From the NCBI RefSeq assembly GCF_900095885.1, contig NZ_LT615367.1, positions 372,001 through 436,000 on the forward strand: DNA of 64,000 nucleotides. The letters are read 5' to 3'. Within the stretch, counting starts at the first letter, position 1. The number at the start of each line of letters is the position of its first letter. Shown here in pieces: positions 1 through 8,432 of the stretch. The notes under the pieces were generated by a model, which did no database searches, was not told the DNA's origin, and saw nothing but the letters and a program-made list of their open reading frames with translations. A program made the position numbers and the translations under genes. The DNA is from Dickeya aquatica. GTDB taxonomy: Bacteria > Pseudomonadota > Gammaproteobacteria > Enterobacterales > Enterobacteriaceae.

Positions 1-2
1 CC

Positions 3-1016
3 GCCCGCGCCGCTGATGCGCGTGTGCAGGAAGTGACGGCCAGCCTGACCGGGGTCTATGAACTGGTGCTGGTTGCCGCCACCGATGGCACGCTGGCGGC
101 GGATGTGCGCCCGCTGGTGCGTTTATCCGTCAGTGTGCTGGTGGAAGATAATGGCCGACGCGAGCGTGGCTCCAGCGGCGGTGGTGCGCGCACCGGCTAT
201 GACTATTTCTGGCAGCAGGAAGAGGGTGAAGCCCGTGCCGAGCACTGGGCGAAAGAAGCGGTGCGTATGGCGCTGGTGAACCTCTCTGCGGTGGCGGCTC
301 CGGCAGGCTCAATGCCGGTGGTGCTCGGCGCAGGCTGGCCGGGCGTATTGCTGCATGAAGCGGTTGGCCATGGTCTGGAAGGGGATTTCAACCGCCGGGG
401 CACCTCGGTGTTCAGCGGTCAGGTAGGCCAGCAGGTGGCGTCCTCACTGTGTACCGTGGTGGATGACGGCACCCTTGAAGGGCGTCGTGGTTCGCTGGCG
501 ATTGATGACGAAGGGGTGGCCGGGCGCTACAACGTGCTGATTGAGAACGGTATCCTCAAAGGTTACATGCAAGACAAGCTCAATGCGCGGCTGATGGGGG
601 TGGCTCCGACGGGCAATGGCCGCCGTGAGTCCTATGCGCATTTGCCGATGCCGCGTATGACCAACACCTACATGCTGGCCGGTCAGTCGACCGCACAAGA
701 GATTATCGAAAGCGTGGAATATGGCCTGTATGCGCCGAACTTTGGCGGCGGCCAGGTGGATATCACCTCCGGTAAGTTCGTGTTCTCCACCTCTGAAGCC
801 TATCTGATTGAAAACGGGCGTGTGACCACGCCGGTAAAAGGCGCTACGCTGGTTGGCTCCGGCATTGAAGCCATGCAGCAGATTTCGATGGTCGGCAACG
901 ATCTGGCGCTGGATAAAGGTGTGGGCGTGTGCGGCAAAGAGGGCCAGAGCCTGCCGGTCGGTGTCGGGCAGCCGACGCTGAAGCTCGACAGCATTACCGT
1001 GGGCGGCACCGCCTAA
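3..1016 (+). CDS. tldD: TldD, metalloprotease subunit (5' end cut by window edge)
   Basis: TldD pairs with TldE (PmbA) to form a cytoplasmic zinc protease that degrades unfolded peptides, matures microcin B17 and removes the CcdA antitoxin. The reading frame is open from the first bases, so the true start lies upstream; 337 codons are present against about 481 in E. coli, leaving roughly 140 N-terminal residues outside. The HExxxH zinc motif (HEAVGH) is encoded at 354-371. The gene is followed by a GC-rich hairpin and a structured intergenic element. Its partner pmbA lies only about 11.5 kb downstream on the same strand. As in E. coli, the next locus is aaeRXAB. Confidence 0.96.
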   Translation, partial: ARAADARVQEVTASLTGVYELVLVAATDGTLAADVRPLVRLSVSVLVEDNGRRERGSSGGGARTGYDYFWQQEEGEARAEHWAKEAVRMALVNLSAVAAPAGSMPVVLGAGWPGVLLHEAVGHGLEGDFNRRGTSVFSGQVGQQVASSLCTVVDDGTLEGRRGSLAIDDEGVAGRYNVLIENGILKGYMQDKLNARLMGVAPTGNGRRESYAHLPMPRMTNTYMLAGQSTAQEIIESVEYGLYAPNFGGGQVDITSGKFVFSTSEAYLIENGRVTTPVKGATLVGSGIEAMQQISMVGNDLALDKGVGVCGKEGQSLPVGVGQPTLKLDSITVGGTA

Positions 1017-1061
1017 GCGCGGGATTGACCAACCGCTTATCCCACGGTCATTCCACCACCT

Positions 1062-1085
1062 CTCAGGCCGCTGATGCGGCCTCAG
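1062..1085 (+). terminator. Hairpin after tldD, copy 1
   Basis: AGGCCGC-TGAT-GCGGCCT forms a perfect 7-bp stem 46 bp after the tldD stop. No T-run follows. The same 21 bases recur at 1433-1453, where they are followed by GTTTTAT. Confidence 0.5.
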
Positions 1086-1320
1086 ACTGCTGACAAACGC
1101 GTTAAGTCCAGGACGAAGCCTCTTTCTGGCGTCAAAAACTGCGCTGAGGTGGGCGACTTCGCCGGGTGAGCCGCATGGATGCGGTGAAAGCCCGTGCCGC
1201 TCCGGGAGAGCGTCACGGGCGGCCCGAACCGCGAAGGCGAACGCCGAAGGTCGCGCGTAGCGCCGCAGTTTAGCCACCAGCCAGAGGTCAAGGAGAGGTG
1301 GCGCTTGCACCTCTCCTTGT
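1085..1320. repeat. Structured non-coding intergenic element, possibly a dispersed repeat
   Basis: No convincing gene lies between tldD and aaeR (1017-1456). The stretch is dense in inverted repeats. These include CCGCAT-GG-ATGCGG near 1172-1185, CCCGTG...CACGGG near 1192-1220, and a perfect 12-bp stem at 1289-1300 with 1308-1319 around the loop GCGCTTG. The GC-rich, multi-hairpin character resembles the repeated intergenic elements of enterobacteria. Copy number cannot be seen here, and no second copy was noticed in this window. An RNA function is possible but unproven. Confidence 0.45.
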
Positions 1321-1432
1321 CGTGCGTGCAATGAAGCTGCAAAGAAATAACACCGTTTATCCCGCACGAAATTCTTCACTGCCCCAACAAACCTCACCAT
1401 TCACCATTACAATATTGCTGTTTATCAACAGC

Positions 1433-1459
1433 CTCAGGCCGCTGATGCGGCCTGTTTTA
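1433..1459 (+). terminator. Rho-independent terminator, copy 2 of the tldD hairpin
   Basis: The stem AGGCCGC (1436-1442) pairs with GCGGCCT (1447-1453) around TGAT and is followed by GTTTTAT on the plus strand. It would end plus-strand transcription entering from tldD, just before the convergent aaeR stop. Confidence 0.6.
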
Positions 1460-2401
1460 TGTGCCTGCCTCTGTGTTGTGCGGGTTTTCCTGCCGATATC
1501 CCTGATAAATCAGCGCCACTTTATTGAAATAGTCCGTCAGGTAATTGATACAGACCTGGACTTTGAGCGGCAGATTATCCGGCCGGGTATACAGCGCGTA
1601 TACCGGGCGCGGGTCGGAATGGTAGCGCGGGAACAGAATTTCTATCTCGCCGCGTTTTATCTCCTCAAAAACCCACATCATCGGCACATGGGCGATGCCC
1701 ACTCCCTGTTTTAACCAGCGAATTAATGTCAGCGGGTCATTGGTGACAAACCGGCCCTGCGGCTGAATGCGGATTGTCATGCCTTCGGGGGCGATCAATT
1801 CAAATTCGCTGTCCGGGCGCACGCTGTACTCCAGCCAGGAAAAATTACCCATATCCGAGGGTTTTTCCGGTGTGCCGTGCTGGGCGAGATAGGTTTTAGC
1901 CGCACACACCACCATCGGCATGGAACCGATGCGGCTACAGTACAAGCTGGAGTCTTGCAGTGCGCCGACCCGAATAACGATATCCAGTCCATCGGCGATA
2001 AGATCAGGCGCGGGAATGCCGCACACCAGATTGACCGACAACCCCGGATATTCTTGCAGCATCTCGGCTGTCATATTCGCCAGCACATTTTGCGCCATGG
2101 TCGAAGAACTGCCGATACGCAGCGTCCCAATCGGGGTGTTATTAAAGGCATACAACTGCTCATGCACTTCTTGCGCTTCGTGCAGCATCCGGCGGCAGCC
2201 GTGGTAATAAATCTTACCGGCTTCGGTTAACCCAATACTGCGGGTGCTGCGGTTGAGCAGTTTTATCTGAATGTCATCTTCGAGCCGGGACAGCGTCTGG
2301 CTGACGGCAGAAACGCTCATTGCTAACTGCCGTGCGGCCGCAGTGAAGGAACCGCATTCCACCACTTTGGCGAACACCGCCATGCTCTTTAATCGATCCA
2401 T
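1457..2401 (-). CDS. aaeR: AaeR, LysR-family regulator of the aaeXAB efflux genes
   Basis: AaeR is a LysR-type activator of aaeXAB that responds to aromatic carboxylic acids such as p-hydroxybenzoate. The 314-residue product has the N-terminal winged helix-turn-helix (about residues 1-60, with SFTAAARQLAMSVSAVSQ as the helix-turn-helix) and a periplasmic-binding-protein-like effector domain from about residue 90. It closely resembles E. coli AaeR over its length, for example NRSTRSIGLTEAG and NNTPIGTLRIG. It is transcribed divergently from aaeXAB, the family arrangement. A CRP-like site lies 19 bp before its start codon. Confidence 0.94.
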   Translation of the reverse strand: MDRLKSMAVFAKVVECGSFTAAARQLAMSVSAVSQTLSRLEDDIQIKLLNRSTRSIGLTEAGKIYYHGCRRMLHEAQEVHEQLYAFNNTPIGTLRIGSSSTMAQNVLANMTAEMLQEYPGLSVNLVCGIPAPDLIADGLDIVIRVGALQDSSLYCSRIGSMPMVVCAAKTYLAQHGTPEKPSDMGNFSWLEYSVRPDSEFELIAPEGMTIRIQPQGRFVTNDPLTLIRWLKQGVGIAHVPMMWVFEEIKRGEIEILFPRYHSDPRPVYALYTRPDNLPLKVQVCINYLTDYFNKVALIYQGYRQENPHNTEAGT

Positions 2402-2419
2402 TATTAACCCTGGCTTAAA

Positions 2420-2435
2420 AGTGATTTAGATCACA
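2420..2435. promoter_or_regulatory. Candidate CRP-binding site between aaeR and aaeX
   Basis: AGTGA-TTTAGA-TCACA matches the CRP consensus TGTGA-N6-TCACA at nine of ten core bases. It lies 19 bp upstream of the aaeR start and about 310 bp before aaeX, so direct action on aaeR is more likely. The rest of 2402-2745 is non-coding and presumably holds both promoters and AaeR sites; I could not fix them by eye. Confidence 0.5.
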
Positions 2436-2745
2436 TTAGGTAGATAACATAATAATAACGTCTCATACTATAGCCTGTCTGGTCATAGGGCGCGCAGTCA
2501 ACTCACTGTCTTCGCGGCGATGACTGTTTCAGAAGATTAACTGCGCTGATTTAACACGATGGTAATTATCCGTTACACATCGGCCATTAAATCGGCACCC
2601 GCCATCGTGATTATTCAGTTCATGCTGTGTTTACCTGCCGTCGGCCTGTCGCTGACCGGAGGATCTGTGCCATTTTCGCGCCTGAAAAGTGGCCGCGCAT
2701 GGCCGATAGCGTGGCGAGACAGCTGTGGCGAAGAAGGTTAAGAGG

Positions 2746-2949
2746 ATGAACTCACTCCCGGTCATGGTGTTATTTGGTCTGTCGTTTCCCCCGGTGTTTT
2801 TTGTTTTGCTGGTGACACTGGCGGTGTTTTTTCTCTGTTTGCGTCTGCTGCATCCCACCGGTATTTACCACTGGGTCTGGCATCCGGCGTTATTTAATAC
2901 CGCGTTATTTGTCTGCCTGTTTTATCTGCTGTTCCATTTCGGTCTTTGA
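2746..2949 (+). CDS. aaeX: AaeX, small membrane protein of the aromatic-acid efflux system
   Basis: This is a 67-residue hydrophobic protein with two predicted membrane segments (about residues 5-28 and 43-65), the same length as E. coli AaeX. It shares the signatures FGLSFPP and [18 protein letters not shown]. The function of AaeX is unknown beyond co-expression with the pump genes aaeAB. The start at 2746 is preceded by AAGAGG at good spacing, and an in-frame upstream codon is ignored. It ends just before aaeA in one operon. Confidence 0.92.
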   Translation: MNSLPVMVLFGLSFPPVFFVLLVTLAVFFLCLRLLHPTGIYHWVWHPALFNTALFVCLFYLLFHFGL

Positions 2950-2956
2950 GGTTGTT

Positions 2957-3904
2957 GTGAAAGCATCTGTTGCAAGAGTGATGATAAAAAAACTGAGCCG
3001 CGTCACTATCACGCTGCTACTGGTGCTGGTCGCCGCCGTTGCCCTTGTCAGGGTCTGGTCGTTTTATACCGAATCGCCCTGGACGCGCGATGCGCGTTTT
3101 AGCGCCGATGTGGTGGCGATAGCCACAGATGTCAGCGGCCTGCTGACGCAGGTGAATGTGCAAGATAATCAACCGGTAAAACAAGGCGATGTGTTGTTTG
3201 TCATCGACCCGCCGCGCTATCAGCAAGCGCTGGAGCAGGCGCAGGCCGATGTTGCCTATTATCAGGCGCTGGCAGATGAGAAAAGACGCGAGTCGGCGCG
3301 CCGCCAGCACCTTGGCATACAAGCCATGTCGCGTGAAGAAATTGAACAATCCGGCAATGCGTTGCAAACCACGTTACACCAACTGGCGAAAGCGCAGGCG
3401 GAGCTGGAAATCGCCCGGCTGGATTTGGCCCGCACCGTGGTGCGCGCCCCGGCTGACGGCTGGATAACCAATTTGCATGTACACGCCGGTGAATTTATTA
3501 CCCGGGGCGCTAGCGCCGTGGCGCTGGTGAAAAAAGATTCGTTCTATTTGCTGGCGTACATGGAAGAAACCAAGTTATCTGCGGTGCATCCGGGTTATCA
3601 GGTGGAGATAACCCCGCTTGGCAGCAACCAGATTTTATATGGCGTGGTGGATAGCATTGCCGCTGGTGTCACCAATAGCAGCAGTACGGCGGATGGCAAA
3701 GGGCTGGCAACGGTGGATTCAAACCTGGAATGGGTGCGTCTGGCGCAGCGAGTGCCGGTAAAAATTCGCCTGGCCCGGCAGTGGGGCGACCAATACCCGG
3801 CGGGCACGACGGCAACGGTGGTCGTGACCGGCGAGCAAACCCGCAATACCCGGCCAATGTCGCCGCTGTTGCAGTTATTGCACCGCCTGCGTGAATTCGG
3901 TTAA
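2957..3904 (+). CDS. aaeA: AaeA, membrane-fusion subunit of the aromatic carboxylic acid efflux pump
   Basis: AaeA is the HlyD/EmrA-type periplasmic adaptor for AaeB and exports p-hydroxybenzoate-like acids. It has an N-terminal membrane anchor, a biotinyl-lipoyl half motif near [16 protein letters not shown], a helical hairpin rich in Gln, Ala and Arg, and a beta-barrel with [14 protein letters not shown]. The motif [17 protein letters not shown] matches the family. The start is uncertain: GTG at 2957 has TTGAGG upstream, while ATG at 2981 would give a protein eight residues shorter. Operon order aaeX-aaeA-aaeB is conserved. Confidence 0.93.
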   Translation: MKASVARVMIKKLSRVTITLLLVLVAAVALVRVWSFYTESPWTRDARFSADVVAIATDVSGLLTQVNVQDNQPVKQGDVLFVIDPPRYQQALEQAQADVAYYQALADEKRRESARRQHLGIQAMSREEIEQSGNALQTTLHQLAKAQAELEIARLDLARTVVRAPADGWITNLHVHAGEFITRGASAVALVKKDSFYLLAYMEETKLSAVHPGYQVEITPLGSNQILYGVVDSIAAGVTNSSSTADGKGLATVDSNLEWVRLAQRVPVKIRLARQWGDQYPAGTTATVVVTGEQTRNTRPMSPLLQLLHRLREFG

Positions 3905-3916
3905 GCGGTGGACGTG

Positions 3917-5872
3917 ATGAATACTCCCGCATTTTTGCGCCTGCGTTTTGCGTTCAAACTCAGTACGGCGATTGTTCTCTCGCTGGTGTTGGGGTTTTAT
4001 CTGCAACTGGAAACGCCGCGCTGGGCGGCATTGACGGCGGCTATCGTGGCCGCTGGCCCGGCCTTTGCCGCTGGTGGCGACCCGTTCTCCGGGGCGATTC
4101 GCCATCGCGGGATGCTGCGGGTCGCGGGAACCTTTATCGGCTGCGTCGGGGCGCTGGTGATTGTGATGGCGACCGTGCGAGCGCCGGTTGTGATGCTGAC
4201 GCTCTGCTGCCTGTGGGCCGGAGTGTGCGTGTGGATCTCCTCGCTGGTAAAAGTCGAAAACGCCTATGTGTTTGCGTTGGCCGGTTACACCACGCTTATC
4301 ATCATCGTGACCAGCCAGAGCGCGCCTGTGCGCATCCCTCAGTTTGCCGTTGAGCGTTGCAGTGAAATCGTGCTGGGGATTGTTTGCGCCATTTTGGGCG
4401 ATTTGCTGTTTTCTCCCCGCTCGGTCAAGCAGGATATCGATAGGGCGCTGGATGCGCTCTGGGTCGGGCAGTATCAGTTATTGCAGCGCTGTGTCGCGGG
4501 CATTGCTGACGATGAGCTCGATACCGCCTGGCACGGGCTGGTGCGCCAGACTCATGCGCTCAACGGCATGCGCAGCATACTGATGCTGGAGTCATCGCGC
4601 TGGCAGGGAGCCAGCCGCCGCATCACGACGCTGCTCACCCAGTCATGGTTATTGATAACGCAAGCCTGTGAACTCCGCCTGACGCTGCAAGAGCAGCCGC
4701 AAGCCCTGAAAGGGGCTATCGCCATGATGCTGGAGCATCCGGCAGAGAATGCCGCTGATGTTGCGCGGCGCTTGCGCCAGTTGCGTTATCTGGCGGCCAG
4801 CCATAGTCGCAGCCTGCCGCCGATGCTACTCAGCTGGCTTACCGCCGCTTCTCGCTACCAGTTGCTGGCAAGAGGCATCAAAACAAACTCGCGTGTCAGC
4901 GCGCGTGAAGCGCAACTGCTGGATGCCGAGGTTGCCGTCAAAGCCAGTTCCGCAGAAACCCATCATGCCATGATTAATGGCCTGCGCACGGCGGTGGCGA
5001 CCGGGCTTGGCTGCCTGTTCTGGTTATGGACCGGCTGGACTTCCGGCAGTTCCTGCATGGTGATTATTGCGGTGGTGACATCGCTGGCGATGCGGCTGCC
5101 GAATCCGCTGATGGCGGCCAAAGATTTCTTGATAGGCTCTCTGGTGGCGCTGCCGCTCGGTTCGCTGCTGTTTATGGTGGTGTTGCCTGCTACCCAGCAG
5201 AGCCTGCTGTTGCTGTGCCTGACGCTTGGCGGCATGGCATTTGTGATAGGCATTGAGGTGCAAAAACGGCGTCTGGGTTCACTGGGGGCGCTTGCCAGCA
5301 CCATCAATATTATCGTGCTCAGTAACCCGATGAAGTTCAACCTCAATCAGTTTCTGGATAACGCCATTGGCCAGGTCATTGGCTGTGTGCTGGCATTGAG
5401 CGTGATTCTGCTTATCCGCGATAATACCCGCGAGCGCACCGGGCGCACCTTGCTTAACCGCTTTGTCTATGGCGCGGTGGCCGCACTTTCTACCCGCTCT
5501 GGCCGTAAACGGGAAAATCACCTGCCTGCGTTGTATCAACACCTGTTCTTGCTGCTCAACCTGTTTGCCGGTGACATAGCGAAATACCGTCTGGCGCTGT
5601 CGCTGATTATGATGCATCAGCGCCTGCGCCTGCTGGAACTGCCGGTCAGCGAGCGGTTAGCGGCGTTTCATCGCCAGCTGCGCCGGACGGCGACGCACGT
5701 CATTGATGCCTCAAGCGATCGTTATCGCAGCGAGGCGTTCTCCCAACTACTCACACAGATGGAACACTACCCGCAACTGTTGCGCGAGCATCAGGTGGCG
5801 GATGAGGCGATAGTGGCCGTTGGCCGCCTGACGCAGCTTTTGCGCAGCCATCAGCATGCATTGCTGGGCTGA
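3917..5872 (+). CDS. aaeB: AaeB, inner-membrane subunit of the aromatic carboxylic acid efflux pump
   Basis: AaeB is the transporter of the AaeAB pump and belongs to the aromatic acid exporter (FUSC-type) family. The 651-residue product has two hydrophobic blocks (about residues 15-165 and 355-500), each followed by a soluble helical region. The motif [29 protein letters not shown] and the second-half motif [11 protein letters not shown] are family hallmarks. ATG at 3917 is preferred over in-frame GTG codons at 3908 and 3914. In a plant-associated host the pump may expel hydroxycinnamic or hydroxybenzoic acids; that is inference. Confidence 0.94.
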   Translation: MNTPAFLRLRFAFKLSTAIVLSLVLGFYLQLETPRWAALTAAIVAAGPAFAAGGDPFSGAIRHRGMLRVAGTFIGCVGALVIVMATVRAPVVMLTLCCLWAGVCVWISSLVKVENAYVFALAGYTTLIIIVTSQSAPVRIPQFAVERCSEIVLGIVCAILGDLLFSPRSVKQDIDRALDALWVGQYQLLQRCVAGIADDELDTAWHGLVRQTHALNGMRSILMLESSRWQGASRRITTLLTQSWLLITQACELRLTLQEQPQALKGAIAMMLEHPAENAADVARRLRQLRYLAASHSRSLPPMLLSWLTAASRYQLLARGIKTNSRVSAREAQLLDAEVAVKASSAETHHAMINGLRTAVATGLGCLFWLWTGWTSGSSCMVIIAVVTSLAMRLPNPLMAAKDFLIGSLVALPLGSLLFMVVLPATQQSLLLLCLTLGGMAFVIGIEVQKRRLGSLGALASTINIIVLSNPMKFNLNQFLDNAIGQVIGCVLALSVILLIRDNTRERTGRTLLNRFVYGAVAALSTRSGRKRENHLPALYQHLFLLLNLFAGDIAKYRLALSLIMMHQRLRLLELPVSERLAAFHRQLRRTATHVIDASSDRYRSEAFSQLLTQMEHYPQLLREHQVADEAIVAVGRLTQLLRSHQHALLG

Positions 5873-5876
5873 GGCA

Positions 5877-6377
5877 TCACAGCGGCTGGTAGCCTTGCCA
5901 GAGCGGGGCCGCCAGCGTGCCTGATGGGTTGGGGTGCAGATGAACATACCAGCGCTCCAGCAGGCTCAACGGCAGGCAGTCGTCCACCTCGCGCAGATCG
6001 TCATGATGCGGTTGTAAGACGCGGGTTAACAGCACTTGCCGGGCGCGCTGTTTGGCCGCTTCAGCATCGGGGGCGACGAACAGCCCAAACTGGTGCACCT
6101 CTGCCGGGTTGCCCGGCAGATAGCCGCCCATATTGATAAACCACAGTTTTTCCGGCCCGCTAAACGGCTCGGTATGGAGCGTGATATCATAGCCGTCCGC
6201 CCAGCGGCAGGGGGTGTAGCTATCGACATGAACCCGGTTTTTATCGCCAAACCAGTTGGCTTTGAGCTGTGGAAAGGCCGCCTGCGGGTGCGTATGCGCG
6301 GCAAACTGGATATCATGCAGTTCGATATTCGCACCCTGAACGCGCCCGCCGATGTAATACATAAACAGTGTGGTCAT
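5877..6377 (-). CDS. DUF1543-type protein of unknown function
   Basis: This is a 166-residue soluble protein opening MTTLFMYYIGG and containing ELHDIQF and WFGDKNRVHVDS, which I associate with the DUF1543 family. No enzymatic motif is evident. The start at 6377 has an AGGG upstream; a longer in-frame reading exists, but its first 28 residues look like non-coding translation. The gene converges on aaeB with only 4 bp between the ends and is divergent from the LysE-type exporter. It is not part of the usual aae locus in E. coli. Confidence 0.7.
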   Translation of the reverse strand: MTTLFMYYIGGRVQGANIELHDIQFAAHTHPQAAFPQLKANWFGDKNRVHVDSYTPCRWADGYDITLHTEPFSGPEKLWFINMGGYLPGNPAEVHQFGLFVAPDAEAAKQRARQVLLTRVLQPHHDDLREVDDCLPLSLLERWYVHLHPNPSGTLAAPLWQGYQPL

Positions 6378-6537
6378 CGGGTCAACCCTGTCGTGGCAAA
6401 TCGCTGGGATCGCTGTTTTTGTGGCTGTCGCGCAGGCTGTTTTATCGCGCGGACACGCCATTGTGCACCGTATTGATTATCGTAATGCGTACTTATTATC
6501 GTAAGTCGTACTCTATTGTGATGGCAGGAACAGAAGA

Positions 6538-7167
6538 ATGACATGGCATCTTTGGCTGGTTTATGTTGGCGTTATCATCGTATTGATTGCCGTTCCCGGC
6601 CCATCGGCATTAATTAGCATGACACATGGGCTGCGGTACGGGCAACGCCGGGCGCTGTCTACCGTACTGGGCAGCGCCAGCGCCTCGCTGGTGTTAATGA
6701 CGGCCTCGGCGCTTGGGCTGGGCGCGATTCTGGCGGCATCCGCCAGCGCGTTTTTGGTGCTGAAAGTGGTCGGGGCGCTCTATCTTATCTGGCTGGGGAT
6801 TTGTGCCTGGCGCTCGCCGCAAACCGCCATGATGCCCGCCGTTGAGAAAGACGGGCAGACGATGCCGGGGGCGTTCAGCCTTTATCGGCGCGGATTTATG
6901 GTCGGCATCAGCAACCCGAAAGACATTCTGTTTTTCGCCGCGCTGTTTCCCAATTTTATCGATACACAATCACCGCAGATGATGCAGTTTGCTCTGCTGG
7001 CAATCACCTGGGCGGTGCTGGATTGCAGCATCATGTTCAGCTATGCCTGTATGGGCAAACGGGTGTCGTCGCTGTTTGCCCGGCCGCAACGGTTGCGCCT
7101 GTTTAATCGCGCCACCGGTTCGCTGTTTATTTTTGCCGGTTCCGCACTGGTCGCTTCCGGTAAGTAA
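6538..7167 (+). CDS. LysE/RhtB-family amino-acid exporter
   Basis: This 209-residue inner-membrane protein has about six hydrophobic segments. The N-terminal signature VPGPSALISMTHGLRYGQRRAL and the central GISNPKDILFFAALFPNFI mark the LysE/RhtB translocator family. Members export amino acids or homoserine lactones; the substrate cannot be read from sequence. An AGAAG sits just before the ATG. It is followed by a strong hairpin terminator, so it is probably monocistronic. It is not one of the E. coli rhtA/B/C loci by context. Confidence 0.86.
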   Translation: MTWHLWLVYVGVIIVLIAVPGPSALISMTHGLRYGQRRALSTVLGSASASLVLMTASALGLGAILAASASAFLVLKVVGALYLIWLGICAWRSPQTAMMPAVEKDGQTMPGAFSLYRRGFMVGISNPKDILFFAALFPNFIDTQSPQMMQFALLAITWAVLDCSIMFSYACMGKRVSSLFARPQRLRLFNRATGSLFIFAGSALVASGK

Positions 7168-7182
7168 ATCCCGGCTCTGCGC

Positions 7183-7226
7183 GCCCTGAACGTCATGAGT
7201 TCAGGGCCGCCATTCTCTTTTTATTT
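7183..7226 (+). terminator. Rho-independent terminator after the LysE-type gene
   Basis: GCCCTGAAC (7183-7191) pairs perfectly with GTTCAGGGC (7199-7207). A T-rich tract (CTCTTTTTATTTC) follows a few bases later. Confidence 0.75.
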
Positions 7227-7300
7227 CTTCCCTTCCTGTTTCTCCTCTCCCTGCCCGCCTCGCCCGGTTTTTCCTGCCGCTGGCTGATACGGATATTATC

Positions 7301-7327
7301 TATACTTATATTATATAATTAAGTATA
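7301..7327. promoter_or_regulatory. AT-only inverted repeat, probable operator/promoter of the RND pump
   Basis: TATACTTA (7301-7308) and TAAGTATA (7320-7327) are perfect inverted arms separated by 11 bases, and the centre ATTATATAAT is itself palindromic. It lies about 40 bp before the adaptor start at 7368, in an AT tract unlike the GC-rich surroundings. This is the position expected for a repressor operator overlapping a promoter. No regulator gene is adjacent. Confidence 0.5.
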
Positions 7328-7367
7328 TTGTTTGCGGGTGCAGCGTGCGTGTGAAGAGAGGCCGAAT

Positions 7368-8432
7368 ATGTATTTCAGAGTCCCTGCATTACTGGTCAAT
7401 ACCGGTTGTGCTTTATGGTTGCTTGGCAGCATTCAGATGGCCTGCGCCGCCTCCCAGTCTCCGGTGCAACCGGTGACGGTTCAGCCGGTGGAGCATCACA
7501 CCGGTTTTTATCACACCAGCGGCATCGTGCAGGCGGTGCGTTCTGCCCTGCTCTCCGTGCCGGTTTCCGGGCGTATTAGTATGCTTGCCGTAGTGGTCAA
7601 TCAGGCCGTCAGCGAAGGGCAACTGCTGGCGCGCATTGACGGCACACCAGCAGAGCAGTCGGCCCGGGCCAGTCAGGCGCAAATTGCTGCGGCCAACGCC
7701 AGCCTGATGCAGGCAAAGAGTGAGCTGGCGCGCGCTAAAGCGATGCTGGATAAACACTACATCAGCGCCTCGGCGTTCGATAACGCTCAGGCGCAATACC
7801 GTGTTGCCGCCGCGCAAGCCAACGCGCAGATAGCCGCCGCTGAGTCAGCCAGCGCGCAGGCGATGCAGTTCCGCCTGACTGCACCCTTCCCCGGCGTGGT
7901 GGCACGCGTGGAAGGCGACCTGGGCGCGGTGGCACTGCCCGGCCAGCCGCTGATCGCCTTCTATGACCCGAGCGTGCTGCGCGTTGAGGTAACGTTGCCT
8001 GCGTCGCTGGTTGAGCAACTGCAACAGGATGCGTTGGCGCAGGTGAGCGTTGCCGGTCAGGTTGTTGACGTGAGTGCACAGGAGTGGTTTCCCACCACCG
8101 ATGAACAAAGCCAGACCCGCAAGGTGCGCATCATGCTGCGTGAGGGGCAGAGCAAGGTGCGCGTGACGCCGGGCAGCAGTGCCGATGTCCTCTTTTTCTC
8201 CCGCACGCCGGGTCGGCTGACCCTTCCGGCAGCCAGCGTAGTGCAGCGCACCGGCTTTTCGGCCGTCTATCTGGCAGGCCGTGAGGGCCGCCCGCAGTTG
8301 CGCTATATCCGCACTGGCCAGACGTTAGGCGACCAGATAGAGGTGCTGGCGGGGTTGAAACCCGGCGATAACGTGATGCGCGACCCAGAGGCGGCCGCCA
8401 GCCAGTCAGAAGGGGGCCGTGATGAACGATAA
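7368..8432 (+). CDS. RND efflux pump periplasmic adaptor (membrane-fusion protein)
   Basis: This is a 354-residue adaptor of the RND (AcrA/MexA-like) class. It has a signal peptide (about residues 1-27, ending near ACAA), a lipoyl half at VPVSGRISMLAVVVNQAVSEGQLLARIDG, an Ala/Gln-rich alpha-hairpin (about residues 90-165), the second lipoyl half at TAPFPGVVARVEGDLG and beta-barrel domains. An AGAGAGG-type ribosome site precedes the ATG. It overlaps the permease gene by 11 bp. No outer-membrane channel gene is adjacent, so TolC (encoded at 54.5 kb) is the likely partner. The substrate is unknown. Confidence 0.9.
   Translation: MYFRVPALLVNTGCALWLLGSIQMACAASQSPVQPVTVQPVEHHTGFYHTSGIVQAVRSALLSVPVSGRISMLAVVVNQAVSEGQLLARIDGTPAEQSARASQAQIAAANASLMQAKSELARAKAMLDKHYISASAFDNAQAQYRVAAAQANAQIAAAESASAQAMQFRLTAPFPGVVARVEGDLGAVALPGQPLIAFYDPSVLRVEVTLPASLVEQLQQDALAQVSVAGQVVDVSAQEWFPTTDEQSQTRKVRIMLREGQSKVRVTPGSSADVLFFSRTPGRLTLPAASVVQRTGFSAVYLAGREGRPQLRYIRTGQTLGDQIEVLAGLKPGDNVMRDPEAAASQSEGGRDER

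Noticed and set aside
444..1400. 318-codon open frame on the minus strand over tldD
   Set aside because: Its first part is antisense to tldD, whose HExxxH motif and family match are clear; the rest covers the structured element.
2559..2741. 60-codon open frame between aaeR and aaeX
   Set aside because: No ribosome site, no recognisable family, and it occupies the expected divergent control region.
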